Of a DNA stretch of 64,000 bases, positions 35,858-43,429 are shown piece after piece (positions within the stretch are counted from its first letter, which is position 1; each line of letters opens with the position of its first letter). The position numbers and the translations under genes were made by a program. The stretch covers positions 62,001-126,000 of the forward strand of contig CAJFTU010000014.1 in the NCBI GenBank assembly GCA_904420065.1, in the 5' to 3' direction. The stretch comes from an uncultured Emergencia sp. (lineage in GTDB: Bacteria; Bacillota; Clostridia; Peptostreptococcales; Anaerovoracaceae). The notes below the pieces were generated by a model. That model was not told where the DNA came from, did not search any database, and was given only the letters and a program-made list of their open reading frames with translations.

Positions 35858-37168
35858 ATGAGTACAAAATGGAAACGAGCTTTGATCATGGGCTGCTGCG
35901 TGTCACTGGGTTCTCAGGTATCCATATCGATCCTGACCGACGGCTTTATTATTGCCATGGCAGTTGTAGTATTGGGATTGATGATGTATGAATATAACAC
36001 CCTGTCGCCGATCGTTTCCGGAATCATCGTAGGCATCATGTCGCCGGCCTTCAGAGGAATACTGCTGTTTTTGCGCAGCGGCATCAGCGATCCGTCCGAC
36101 CGCCTGCATTGGGTATTGCGCGTGATCTATCCCGAATGCGGGTTTTACTTCACCTACGGCCTGTGCTTTGCGTTGTTCTATCTGAATAACAGGAGAAAGA
36201 AAACTTCAGGTAACTACTTTTTCTGTCTGATGCTTTGTGATTTCTGTTCCAACATGGTGGAGATGTTCCTGCGCAACGGCGGTCACATTGCCGGGAGCAG
36301 CGATATCAGTTATCTGGCGCTGATCGCCGTGTGCCGGTCGGCAGTGATCACCTGCATCCTTGTAGGAATGAGTGTTTATCGGTCGCTGCTTACCCGAAAG
36401 GAGCATGAAGAGCGATATAAAAAGCTGCTGATCATGGTAGCCGTATTTCGCAGCGAAATTTACTTCATGAGCAAGAACATGGTAGAGATCGAAGATGTGA
36501 TGAAAAAGGCCTTTACCATGTACAGAACCATGGAAAAAGAAAATTATCCGGAGGATATACGGCTGCTGTCTCTGGACGTGGCTAAGGACGTCCATGAGAT
36601 AAAGAAGGATTATATCCGGGTAATCAAAGGCCTGCAGGATAATTTCCTGGCGGATATTCAGGCCGGAGCAATGCGTATAAAGGATCTTCTGAATATTCTT
36701 GAGGTAGATATCCGGGAACAGATCGCCGAAAGGGGTGAGGACATCACCTTTAGCTGGTCGGCCAGGACCAACTTTGTGGTCGCAGACCATTTCAGCCTGA
36801 TGGCCGTTTTACGCAATCTGGTTATCAACAGTCTGGATGCCCTGTCCGGAGAAAAAAACGGGCGCATAACTCTGAGAGTGGAAGCTGATGATGAAGACCA
36901 GTACGTGTTTACCGTCTCTGATAATGGTCACGGAATAAAAGAAGAGGATCTTCAAACCATCTTTGACCCGGGATATTCAACCAAGTTCGACGATGAAACC
37001 GGTGATATCAACCGGGGAGTGGGATTGACTCTGGTGCGTGATCTGGTCAGGGATAAGTTTGGCGGAGAGGTCGGCGTAGAGTCGAAAGAGGGACGATATA
37101 CAGATTTTCAGATTACAATTCCCGTAGAAAATATGCAGGAGGCAGAACATGAGGTTTTACATAGTTGA
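35858..37168 (+). CDS. Sensor histidine kinase, GlnK/DcuS-like
   Basis: A 436-residue kinase. The N-terminal about 190 residues carry six hydrophobic segments, so the sensor domain is in the membrane. A helical linker holds a probable phospho-acceptor region (DVAKDVHEIKKDYIRVIKGL), followed by the GHKL ATPase domain with N-box NLVINSLDAL, G1 DNGHGI and G2 GVGLTLVRDLV. AGAGGA stands 9 bases before ATG 35858; the frame is open to 35798 without support. It overlaps the response regulator gene by 20 bases. Confidence 0.85.
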   Translation: MSTKWKRALIMGCCVSLGSQVSISILTDGFIIAMAVVVLGLMMYEYNTLSPIVSGIIVGIMSPAFRGILLFLRSGISDPSDRLHWVLRVIYPECGFYFTYGLCFALFYLNNRRKKTSGNYFFCLMLCDFCSNMVEMFLRNGGHIAGSSDISYLALIAVCRSAVITCILVGMSVYRSLLTRKEHEERYKKLLIMVAVFRSEIYFMSKNMVEIEDVMKKAFTMYRTMEKENYPEDIRLLSLDVAKDVHEIKKDYIRVIKGLQDNFLADIQAGAMRIKDLLNILEVDIREQIAERGEDITFSWSARTNFVVADHFSLMAVLRNLVINSLDALSGEKNGRITLRVEADDEDQYVFTVSDNGHGIKEEDLQTIFDPGYSTKFDDETGDINRGVGLTLVRDLVRDKFGGEVGVESKEGRYTDFQITIPVENMQEAEHEVLHS

Positions 37169-38012
37169 CGACGTCAGGAGCATTGTAAAAGTACTGGATA
37201 AAATCATCGAGCAGAAAAAACTGGGAGAAGTAATCGGCTTCAGTACCGACGCGGAAACTGCCATTGCGGAGATCATCGCCAAGATGCCGGACATCGTGCT
37301 GGTGGATTTACTGATGCCGGTCAAAGACGGAATAACTATCGTCAAAGAAATCCGGCCGCTGTGTCCGAAGGTGCACTTTATTATGATCAGTCAGGTATCC
37401 AATAAGGATATGATCTCTGAAGCTTATAACGCGGGGATAGAATTTTTTATTCAGAAACCGATCAACATCATCGAAGTGGAGCGAGTTATCCAGCGGGTCA
37501 GCCGACAGGTTGAAATGGAAAACACACTGAGCGGCCTCAGGACTCTGTTGGGCGAAAGCGAAGAAAAGAGAGCTCCGAAAACGGAGAGAGAGGAAAGCGA
37601 AAATCCTCAGCTCAGGGATATACGGTACCTGCTTGGCGTGCTGGGCATGCTGGGAGAGCGGGGAACGGAGGATATCCTCGCCGTCTGCAGCCGTTTTCTG
37701 CAGAACCGGGATGAAAACGGCGGTTCGGAAGAAAAGATGATCAAGGCGTACTGCTGCGATACCGGAGAAGACGAAAAGATCGTAAAACAGCGTATGCGTC
37801 GGGCTGCCAAGAAGGGACTGATCAATATGGCTCACCTCGGAATCGAAGATTCCTTCAACGAGATCTATCAGGATTACGCCCAGATGGTCTTCGACTATGA
37901 AAATCTGCGCAGACAAATGGACTATCTGCGGGGCAAAAGCGATATAGAAGGAAAAGTGGTCATTAACCGCTTTATCGAAGGCCTTCTGCTGTACGCAGAA
38001 AGCCGGCGCTGA
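37149..38012 (+). CDS. Response regulator, GlnL/YcbB-type
   Basis: A 287-residue regulator. The receiver domain (1-120) has acidic pair DD near residue 7, the phospho-Asp in VLVDLLMPVKDG, and the Lys in FIQKPINIIEVE. The C-terminal domain (about 150-285) lacks an ordinary HTH; it resembles the YcbB/GlnL output domain known from the glutamine-responsive regulators of Bacillus. Together with the kinase it probably senses an amino acid. The next operon encodes an amino acid ABC transporter, a likely target. Confidence 0.82.
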   Translation: MRFYIVDDVRSIVKVLDKIIEQKKLGEVIGFSTDAETAIAEIIAKMPDIVLVDLLMPVKDGITIVKEIRPLCPKVHFIMISQVSNKDMISEAYNAGIEFFIQKPINIIEVERVIQRVSRQVEMENTLSGLRTLLGESEEKRAPKTEREESENPQLRDIRYLLGVLGMLGERGTEDILAVCSRFLQNRDENGGSEEKMIKAYCCDTGEDEKIVKQRMRRAAKKGLINMAHLGIEDSFNEIYQDYAQMVFDYENLRRQMDYLRGKSDIEGKVVINRFIEGLLLYAESRR

Positions 38013-38042
38013 ACCCATTTCGGAATTGAATAACATGAATCA

Positions 38043-38089
38043 AAATTCAGAACAATTCAAATTTTAGGTGAATTGTTCTGAATTTTTTT
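38043..38089 (+). terminator. Strong terminator after the two-component operon
   Basis: A perfect 17-bp stem (38043-38059 with 38069-38085) and a 9-base loop are followed by T residues. Confidence 0.88.
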
Positions 38090-38117
38090 GAAGCAAAGTG
38101 AAGCGGGCAGGGATAAT
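38088..38117 (+). promoter_or_regulatory. Possible promoter of the liv operon
   Basis: TTGAAG (38088-38093) and GATAAT (38112-38117) are 18 bases apart. The -35 box overlaps the end of the upstream terminator. The match is moderate. Confidence 0.4.
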
Positions 38118-38170
38118 AGGCTAAACATTAACTCTCAATAAAACAAGACAAATCGTCAGGAGGAAGAACG

Positions 38171-39364
38171 ATGAAAAAGAAATTGGCATTATTGCTGACC
38201 GTTATCATGATCGTCAGTATCGCCTTTACCGGATGCGGGGGCGACAGCGGCGGAGAAGCTGAAGGCGATACCATCAAAGTAGGCTGGATCGGCGCTCTGA
38301 CCGGAGACATGGCTCCTTGGGGAAAATGCGAAAGCCAGGCGCTGCAGATGTACATCGACCAGCAGAATGAAAAAGGCGGTGTACTGGGCAAGAAAATCAA
38401 GTTGGTTACTTACGATACTAAAGGCGACAACAATGAAGCCGTAAACGCAGTAAAGAGACTGATCGCACAGGATAAGGTCTGCGCGGTTCTCGGACCGAAC
38501 GCTTCAGCGGCGGCAATTGCTATTAAGGGAGCCCTGAATCAGGGAAAAGTTCCGGATATAGCGACAGTAGCGACCAATCCGGAGATCACCGTGAACAAAG
38601 ACGGTTCTCTCAATCCATATAACTTCAGAGTATGCTTCACTGACCCGTATCAGGGTGCTGTAGCGGCAGGTTATGCAATAGACGAACTGGACGCTAAGAC
38701 GGCGGCAGTACTGTACGATGTATCCAGTGACTACTCTCAGGGGTTTACTCAGTTCTTCATAGAAACCTTTGAAGAAAAAGGCGGTAAGATCGTAGCTCAG
38801 GAAGGCTGCAAGACCGGCGATACCGATTTCCGTCCGCAGCTGACCAAGATCAAGAAAGCAAATCCTGATGTAATCCTGCTCCCGTTGGGAAGTTATAAGG
38901 AAGTTGCTTTGAGCGCCAACCAGGCCAGAGAACTGGGAATCGACGCAACTCTGTTCGGCGGAGATACCTGGCCGAGTGAAACTCTGTTCGAGATGGCAGG
39001 CCCTGCTCTTGAAGGTTCCTATGTAGTTAACCACTTTGACTACAACGATCCTGCAGCGGCAGAAATCACCAAGATGTACAAAGATAAGTTTGATACAAAT
39101 CCGGAAATCAACGCGTACATGGTACACGACGCGTTCCAGCTTCTGATCGCTGCTATCGAAAAAGCTGAAAGTGCTGATTCCGAGGCAATCACTAAGGCGC
39201 TGACCGAAGTGGAGATCGACGGTGTAACCGGTCACATTTCCCTGAGCCCGGACGATCACAATCCTGTAGGAAAAGAAGCGGCTATGCAGCAGATTGTAAA
39301 GAGTGACACGGCGAAAGACGGGTATGAGTACAAGTTCATCATGAAATACTCACCTGCCAAATAA
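38171..39364 (+). CDS. livJ: Branched-chain amino acid ABC transporter, substrate-binding lipoprotein
   Basis: A 397-residue lipoprotein: signal peptide with lipobox AFTGC (Cys about 23), a Gly/Asp/Ser-rich spacer, then a type 1 periplasmic-binding fold (TIKVGWIGALTGDMAPWGKCESQALQMYIDQQNEKGGVLG is the typical N-terminus of the LivJ family, split over about 35-75). It captures leucine, isoleucine, valine or a related ligand outside the cell and hands it to LivHM. AGGAGG lies 8 bases upstream of the ATG. Confidence 0.92.
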   Translation: MKKKLALLLTVIMIVSIAFTGCGGDSGGEAEGDTIKVGWIGALTGDMAPWGKCESQALQMYIDQQNEKGGVLGKKIKLVTYDTKGDNNEAVNAVKRLIAQDKVCAVLGPNASAAAIAIKGALNQGKVPDIATVATNPEITVNKDGSLNPYNFRVCFTDPYQGAVAAGYAIDELDAKTAAVLYDVSSDYSQGFTQFFIETFEEKGGKIVAQEGCKTGDTDFRPQLTKIKKANPDVILLPLGSYKEVALSANQARELGIDATLFGGDTWPSETLFEMAGPALEGSYVVNHFDYNDPAAAEITKMYKDKFDTNPEINAYMVHDAFQLLIAAIEKAESADSEAITKALTEVEIDGVTGHISLSPDDHNPVGKEAAMQQIVKSDTAKDGYEYKFIMKYSPAK

Positions 39365-39381
39365 ATCGGTATGATTGAAAT

Positions 39382-39409
39382 GGGGCAGCCTGAAACTGCC
39401 CCGTTTTTT
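39382..39409 (+). terminator. Intercistronic terminator between livJ and livH
   Basis: A perfect 7-bp stem (39382-39388 with 39396-39402) is followed by GTTTTTT. Its place between the binding-protein gene and the permease genes suggests partial termination, giving more binding protein than membrane parts. Confidence 0.75.
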
Positions 39410-39441
39410 AAGAACCTCAAAGCAGAAAGGAGGAATGAATC

Positions 39442-40320
39442 TTGGGTGTATTTATACAGCAAGTGATAAACGGACTGTCCATCGGCAGTATCTACGCACT
39501 GATGGCCGTAGGCTATTCACTGGTTTACAGTATTTTGAACTTCTCCAACTTTGCTCACGGCGGTGTAATCATGCTGGGCGCTTATTTCGGACTTTATGCG
39601 GTAAATTTACTGGGCCTGCCGTTTTTAGGCGCTTTGATCGTAGCGGCGCTGATGGCAGGGCTTGTGGCGGTAACTTTGGAGAAGATCGCTTATACCCCTC
39701 TGCGGAAGAGAAATGCTCCGCCGCTTTACTTTATCATTTCAGCCATGGGTGCGTCTATATTCCTTGAGAATATCGTCGTAGCGACCATCGGACCGACCTT
39801 CAGGACTTATCCTCAGCTGATCGGAAAAGAGCCGTTCAGTATCGGGGGACTTTCCATCAGCCGTATCGACGTGCTCATGTTCGTCGTAGCGGCGATCAGT
39901 CTGATCATCCTGGTATTTATCATTGAGAAGACAAAGGTAGGTCTGGCTATCCGGGCCTGCTCATACAGCGCCAGAGGAAGCAACCTGATGGGCGTCAACG
40001 TAAACAAGATCATTTTCGTTATTTTCCTGCTTGGCGGCCTGCTGGCCGGTATCGCAGGCATGCTCTTCGGCATGAAATACACCGTATATCCGCAGATCGG
40101 CGTGATCACCAACAAGTCCTTCATCGCCGCAGTCTTCGGAGGATTGGGGAGTCTGCCGGGAGCCGTAATCGGATCGCTTCTCCTGGGATTGATCGAGACT
40201 TTCGGAGCCGGATATATTTCGTCGTCCTATAGAGATCTGATCGCGTTTTCACTGTTAATTGTCGTATTGGTAATCAAGCCGAGTGGCCTCATGGGCAAGG
40301 TTACAGAGGATAAGGCTTAG
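39442..40320 (+). CDS. livH: Branched-chain amino acid ABC transporter permease LivH
   Basis: A 292-residue inner-membrane permease with about eight hydrophobic segments; the start GVFIQQVINGLSIGSIYALMAVGYSLVYSI is typical of LivH. The EAA-like loop lies near KTKVGLAIRACSYSARGSNLMGVNV. Translation begins at TTG 39442, 10 bases after AGGAGG. First of four overlapping or nearly adjoining transport genes. Confidence 0.93.
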   Translation: MGVFIQQVINGLSIGSIYALMAVGYSLVYSILNFSNFAHGGVIMLGAYFGLYAVNLLGLPFLGALIVAALMAGLVAVTLEKIAYTPLRKRNAPPLYFIISAMGASIFLENIVVATIGPTFRTYPQLIGKEPFSIGGLSISRIDVLMFVVAAISLIILVFIIEKTKVGLAIRACSYSARGSNLMGVNVNKIIFVIFLLGGLLAGIAGMLFGMKYTVYPQIGVITNKSFIAAVFGGLGSLPGAVIGSLLLGLIETFGAGYISSSYRDLIAFSLLIVVLVIKPSGLMGKVTEDKA

Positions 40321-40331
40321 GAGGTGAGTAT

Positions 40332-41243
40332 ATGATATCGTTTGAATGGTTTTACATAGAAGGTATACTCATCCTGGTCGGCATCAACCTGATGGTCGTT
40401 TTGGGACTCTCGCTGCTGACCGGATTCACCGGCCTCTTTTCCTTCGGACACGCTGGCTTCATGGCAATCGGTGCTTACGTTTCCGCTATCTGCACCATGA
40501 ATTACGGAATGCCGTTTATTCTGGCCATGGTGGTGGGGGCCGTCGTATCTATGATCATGTCCTTTATTATCGGGTACTTTACTTTGGGATTGAAAGGAGA
40601 CTATTTCTGTATTGCGACCCTGGGCTTTGGAGAATCCGTGAGGCTGATCTTTGACAACCTGCAGTTTTTCGGCGGTTCCCGGGGCCTTTCCGGAATCCCG
40701 ATGGTAACTACCTTTGAACTGACGGCAGTGATCTGCGTGCTGGCCATCGTGGCCATGGTCTTTCTGATCAAATCCAGACAGGGACGCAATATGATCGCTA
40801 TTCGCGAGGAGGAGTTGGCGTCCCAGGCCATCGGTATCAACGTATTTCGATACAAGATGATGTCTTTCGCCATATCGGCAGCTTACGCAGCTATCGGCGG
40901 AGCGATCTACGCTCACTATCTGGGCTATCTGCAGCCGATGATGTTCCAGCTTACAAAGTCCACGGAGCTGACCATTATGGTTATCTTCGGCGGACTGGGC
41001 AGCATAGGCGGCAGCGTAATCGGCGCCTTTGTCCTCACCTTTATTCCGGAATTGTTCCGTACCTTCGCCATCTGGCGTCTGGTCGTATACGGAGCGGTGG
41101 TCATCCTGATCATGGCTACAAGACCGCAGGGTCTCATGGGCGGTATGGAGTTTACCGATATCTTCAGATGGATCAAGAAAAAGGTAACCGGTAAGAAAAC
41201 AGTAAAGGAGCCTATTCTCGAGAAAGAGGGTGAACAGACATGA
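40332..41243 (+). CDS. livM: Branched-chain amino acid ABC transporter permease LivM
   Basis: Second permease, 303 residues, with about nine hydrophobic segments and the LivM motif GLSLLTGFTGLFSFGHAGFMAIGAY. The ribosome binding site GGAGGTGAG is just upstream. Its stop overlaps the livG start (ATGA at 41240-41243). Confidence 0.93.
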   Translation: MISFEWFYIEGILILVGINLMVVLGLSLLTGFTGLFSFGHAGFMAIGAYVSAICTMNYGMPFILAMVVGAVVSMIMSFIIGYFTLGLKGDYFCIATLGFGESVRLIFDNLQFFGGSRGLSGIPMVTTFELTAVICVLAIVAMVFLIKSRQGRNMIAIREEELASQAIGINVFRYKMMSFAISAAYAAIGGAIYAHYLGYLQPMMFQLTKSTELTIMVIFGGLGSIGGSVIGAFVLTFIPELFRTFAIWRLVVYGAVVILIMATRPQGLMGGMEFTDIFRWIKKKVTGKKTVKEPILEKEGEQT

Positions 41244-42106
41244 CAGACGTATTGAAATTGGACCATGTAACGAAGCGTTTCGGCGGTCTGACCGCCGTGG
41301 GAGACGTCAGCTTCACCATAAAAGAAGGAGAAATTTTCGGACTGATCGGCCCTAATGGCGCGGGAAAGACGACCATTTTCAATCTGGTCACCGGCGTGTA
41401 CACTCTGTCAGAGGGAGAGATCAGCTTCTACGGCGATAGAATTGCCGTGAAGGATCCTTACGGAGACGGCTTTTTCGAAGGATTGAAGAGACGGTTCTTC
41501 TTTCATCCGCTGAAACCGTTTCAGATCGCGGAAAAGGGAATCACCAGGACATTCCAGAATATCCGTCTGTTCAAGAAGCTGTCCACTTATGACAACGTAT
41601 ATACAGCCTGCCACAGGAGTGCAAACTACAGCATTTTCGACGCGGTACTGCTTCGATTCGGAAAGAAATACCGCAGTCAGGAAAAGGCTCTTCACCAGAA
41701 GACAGAAGATCTTTTGAAGCTGATGGGACTCTGGGAGGTCAGAGATATGGTTTCTGCCAACCTGCCCTATGGTATGCAGAGAAAGCTGGAAATCGCCAGA
41801 GCTTTGGCTTTGGATCCGAAACTGCTGCTCCTCGACGAGCCGGCGGCGGGCATGAACCCGGAGGAAACCATCGCTTTGATGAATCTGATCCGAGACATCC
41901 GGGATAAATTTAATCTGTCGGTGCTGGTCATCGAGCATCATATGGATCTGATCATGGGCCTTTGCGACAAGGTTTTCGTTCTCAACTTCGGTAAGTTCCT
42001 GGCAGAAGGAACTCCTGAAGAAGTGCAGGGAGATCCGAAAGTTATCGAGGCTTATCTGGGATCGGCAGATGAAATGAAAGACCTGGGAGGTGGAAAAGAT
42101 GCTTAA
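41240..42106 (+). CDS. livG: Branched-chain amino acid ABC transporter ATPase LivG
   Basis: 288-residue ATPase with Walker A GPNGAGKTT, a signature that is LPYGMQRKLEIARAL, Walker B LLLLDEPAAGMNP and switch His in VIEHHMD. The sequence between Walker A and signature has a LivG-type insert with KGITRTFQNIRLF. Overlaps both neighbours. Confidence 0.93.
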   Translation: MTDVLKLDHVTKRFGGLTAVGDVSFTIKEGEIFGLIGPNGAGKTTIFNLVTGVYTLSEGEISFYGDRIAVKDPYGDGFFEGLKRRFFFHPLKPFQIAEKGITRTFQNIRLFKKLSTYDNVYTACHRSANYSIFDAVLLRFGKKYRSQEKALHQKTEDLLKLMGLWEVRDMVSANLPYGMQRKLEIARALALDPKLLLLDEPAAGMNPEETIALMNLIRDIRDKFNLSVLVIEHHMDLIMGLCDKVFVLNFGKFLAEGTPEEVQGDPKVIEAYLGSADEMKDLGGGKDA

Positions 42107-42806
42107 AACACAGGATTTGAATGTATTTTACGGCGGTATCCACGCTCTGAAGGGGGTCTCCATCGACGTACCTGCCGGAGAAATCGTTACCATTATCGGC
42201 TCCAACGGCGCAGGAAAGTCTTCCCTGCTCAACGCCATCAGCGGAATGGTTAAATATACAGGTTCCGTGGAATATGAGGGGAAACCCCTTCCGAGGCAGC
42301 CTCACAAAGTGGTAAAAAACGGAATCTGCCAGGTTCCTGAGGGAAGAATCATCTTCGCCAACCTGACGGTCCACGAAAACCTGAAGATGGGCGCTTATCT
42401 GCGCAGCGACGCCAAGGGAATCAAAGACGACTTCGACCGGGTTTATCAGTTGTTTCCAAGATTGAAGGAAAGAGAAAACCAAATAGCCGGAACCCTGTCC
42501 GGCGGTGAGCAGCAGATGCTGGCCATGGGAAGAGGACTGATGTCCTCACCGGAGCTGATCCTCCTCGACGAGCCGTCTCTCGGACTGGCGCCGCTGTTGA
42601 TTCAGACGATTTTCGATATCATTTTAGAGATCAAGAAGATGGGGAAAACCATACTTCTGGTTGAACAGAACGCTTTTAAAGCGCTTTCCATAGCGGACCG
42701 GGCCTATGTGTTGGAGCAGGGACGGATCACAGCCAGCGGAAGCGCTCAGGAGCTGCTCAGCGACAGCACCATACAGGAAGCTTATCTGGGTAAGAAAAAA
42801 GCATAA
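42099..42806 (+). CDS. livF: Branched-chain amino acid ABC transporter ATPase LivF
   Basis: 235-residue ATPase with Walker A GSNGAGKSS, signature LSGGEQQMLAMGRGLM, Walker B LILLDEPSLGLAP and switch His replaced by Gln (LLVEQN), usual for LivF. I chose ATG 42099, 8 bases after GGAGG; the GTG at 42090 overlaps that site. It overlaps livG by 8 bases and is last in the operon. Confidence 0.93.
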   Translation: MLKTQDLNVFYGGIHALKGVSIDVPAGEIVTIIGSNGAGKSSLLNAISGMVKYTGSVEYEGKPLPRQPHKVVKNGICQVPEGRIIFANLTVHENLKMGAYLRSDAKGIKDDFDRVYQLFPRLKERENQIAGTLSGGEQQMLAMGRGLMSSPELILLDEPSLGLAPLLIQTIFDIILEIKKMGKTILLVEQNAFKALSIADRAYVLEQGRITASGSAQELLSDSTIQEAYLGKKKA

Positions 42807-42851
42807 GCAGGATAATGTGTTTCCAGGACGCATCATTCATACTTTCTAAGG

Positions 42852-42902
42852 AGAACCGCCGCACATCGGATTAGAACACATCCGATGCGCGGCGGTTCTT
42901 TT
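42852..42902 (+). terminator. Terminator of the liv operon
   Basis: A 19-bp stem with one mismatch (42852-42870 with 42881-42899) and a 10-base loop ends in CTTTTA. Confidence 0.85.
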
Positions 42903-42982
42903 ACCGTATATAAACAGAGATTTTACAAACGGCTCTGCGGTGAGCAGGGACTTTTTGAGAATATATCAGAGTTTGCGAACCT

Positions 42983-43006
42983 GCGCGCCAAAGGGCGCGC
43001 TTTTTT
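42983..43006 (+). terminator. Second terminator before the TOMM cluster
   Basis: GCGCGCC (42983-42989) pairs perfectly with GGCGCGC (42994-43000) around a 4-base loop, followed by six T. With the liv terminator it insulates the next operon. The roughly 80 bases between the two hairpins could encode a small RNA, but no promoter is clear. Confidence 0.85.
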
Positions 43007-43109
43007 ATAACCCGGCGTTAACAAAACGAGGTGTCGATTTTACAGAAAGTTCAAGCAAAGTTAACGGGACGGAGATGGTAAGGAGAAAAAAGAAAATGGT
43101 ATTTTATAT

Positions 43110-43139
43110 TTGACAGGAATATATCGAAACAAAATAAGT
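43110..43139 (+). promoter_or_regulatory. Candidate promoter of the precursor peptide gene
   Basis: A perfect TTGACA lies at 43110-43115. The -10 is weak: ATAAGT at 43134-43139 (18 bases away). The -10 touches the outer edge of the left inverted repeat. If right, transcription starts inside the repeat, about 60 bases before the precursor gene. Confidence 0.45.
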
Positions 43140-43162
43140 AAATGCAGTAAACCATACGCAAG
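43139..43162 (+). repeat. 24-bp inverted repeat, left arm (flanks the precursor gene)
   Basis: This 24-base stretch (beginning TAAATGCAGTAAACC) is exactly the reverse complement of 43376-43399. It lies between the candidate promoter and the ribosome binding site of the precursor gene. Confidence 0.95.
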
Positions 43163-43189
43163 GCATGTAGACTTATATGAAATACATGC
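43163..43189 (+). other. Leader hairpin before the precursor ribosome binding site
   Basis: GCATGTA (43163-43169) can pair with TACATGC (43183-43189). The stem ends directly before AAAGGAGG (43192-43199), so it could tune translation of the precursor. Confidence 0.45.
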
Positions 43190-43206
43190 TGAAAGGAGGT
43201 AATGGC

Positions 43207-43323
43207 ATGCTTACATACAAAGCAAGAGTCGGCGCTACCTGCGCACACGACACTTTTGTAGAGCTCGCTCCGGGCGGAACGACCAGCTGTGCTAACTGCA
43301 CCTGCACAACTTGCTGCTACTAA
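43207..43323 (+). CDS. TOMM/streptolysin-S-like precursor peptide (38 residues)
   Basis: A small gene missed by ordinary length cut-offs. AGGAGG (43194-43199) lies 7 bases before ATG 43207. The peptide has a leader, MLTYKARVGATCAHDTFVEL then APGG (residues 21-24), and a 14-residue core TTSCANCTCTTCCY. In the core 11 of 14 residues are Cys, Ser or Thr, the residues that YcaO enzymes turn into thiazol(in)es and (methyl)oxazol(in)es. The APGG before a Cys-rich core recalls SagA, where VAPGG precedes the core. The core is much shorter than that of SagA and lacks its long Gly/Ser tail. The gene alone is bracketed by a perfect 24-bp inverted repeat. Function is inferred from the downstream genes. 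Confidence 0.88.
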   Translation: MLTYKARVGATCAHDTFVELAPGGTTSCANCTCTTCCY

Positions 43324-43375
43324 AATCATGCAAGAACAGACCGTTATTCCTTTGTGATCATCGTATGAGACACTG

Positions 43376-43399
43376 CTTGCGTATGGTTTACTGCATTTA
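43376..43399 (-). repeat. 24-bp inverted repeat, right arm
   Basis: Reverse complement of 43139-43162 without a mismatch. It lies between the precursor stop and the first radical SAM gene. The two arms enclose 213 bases, 261 bases in all. Confidence 0.95.
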
Positions 43400-43429
43400 T
43401 TGTATCACGACAAACAGGTAGAAAAAAGT

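Noticed and set aside
43051-43329. 92-codon minus-strand frame over the precursor gene, as a product of an inverted orientation
   Set aside because: It has no ribosome binding site and extends outside the inverted repeat, so inversion would break it.
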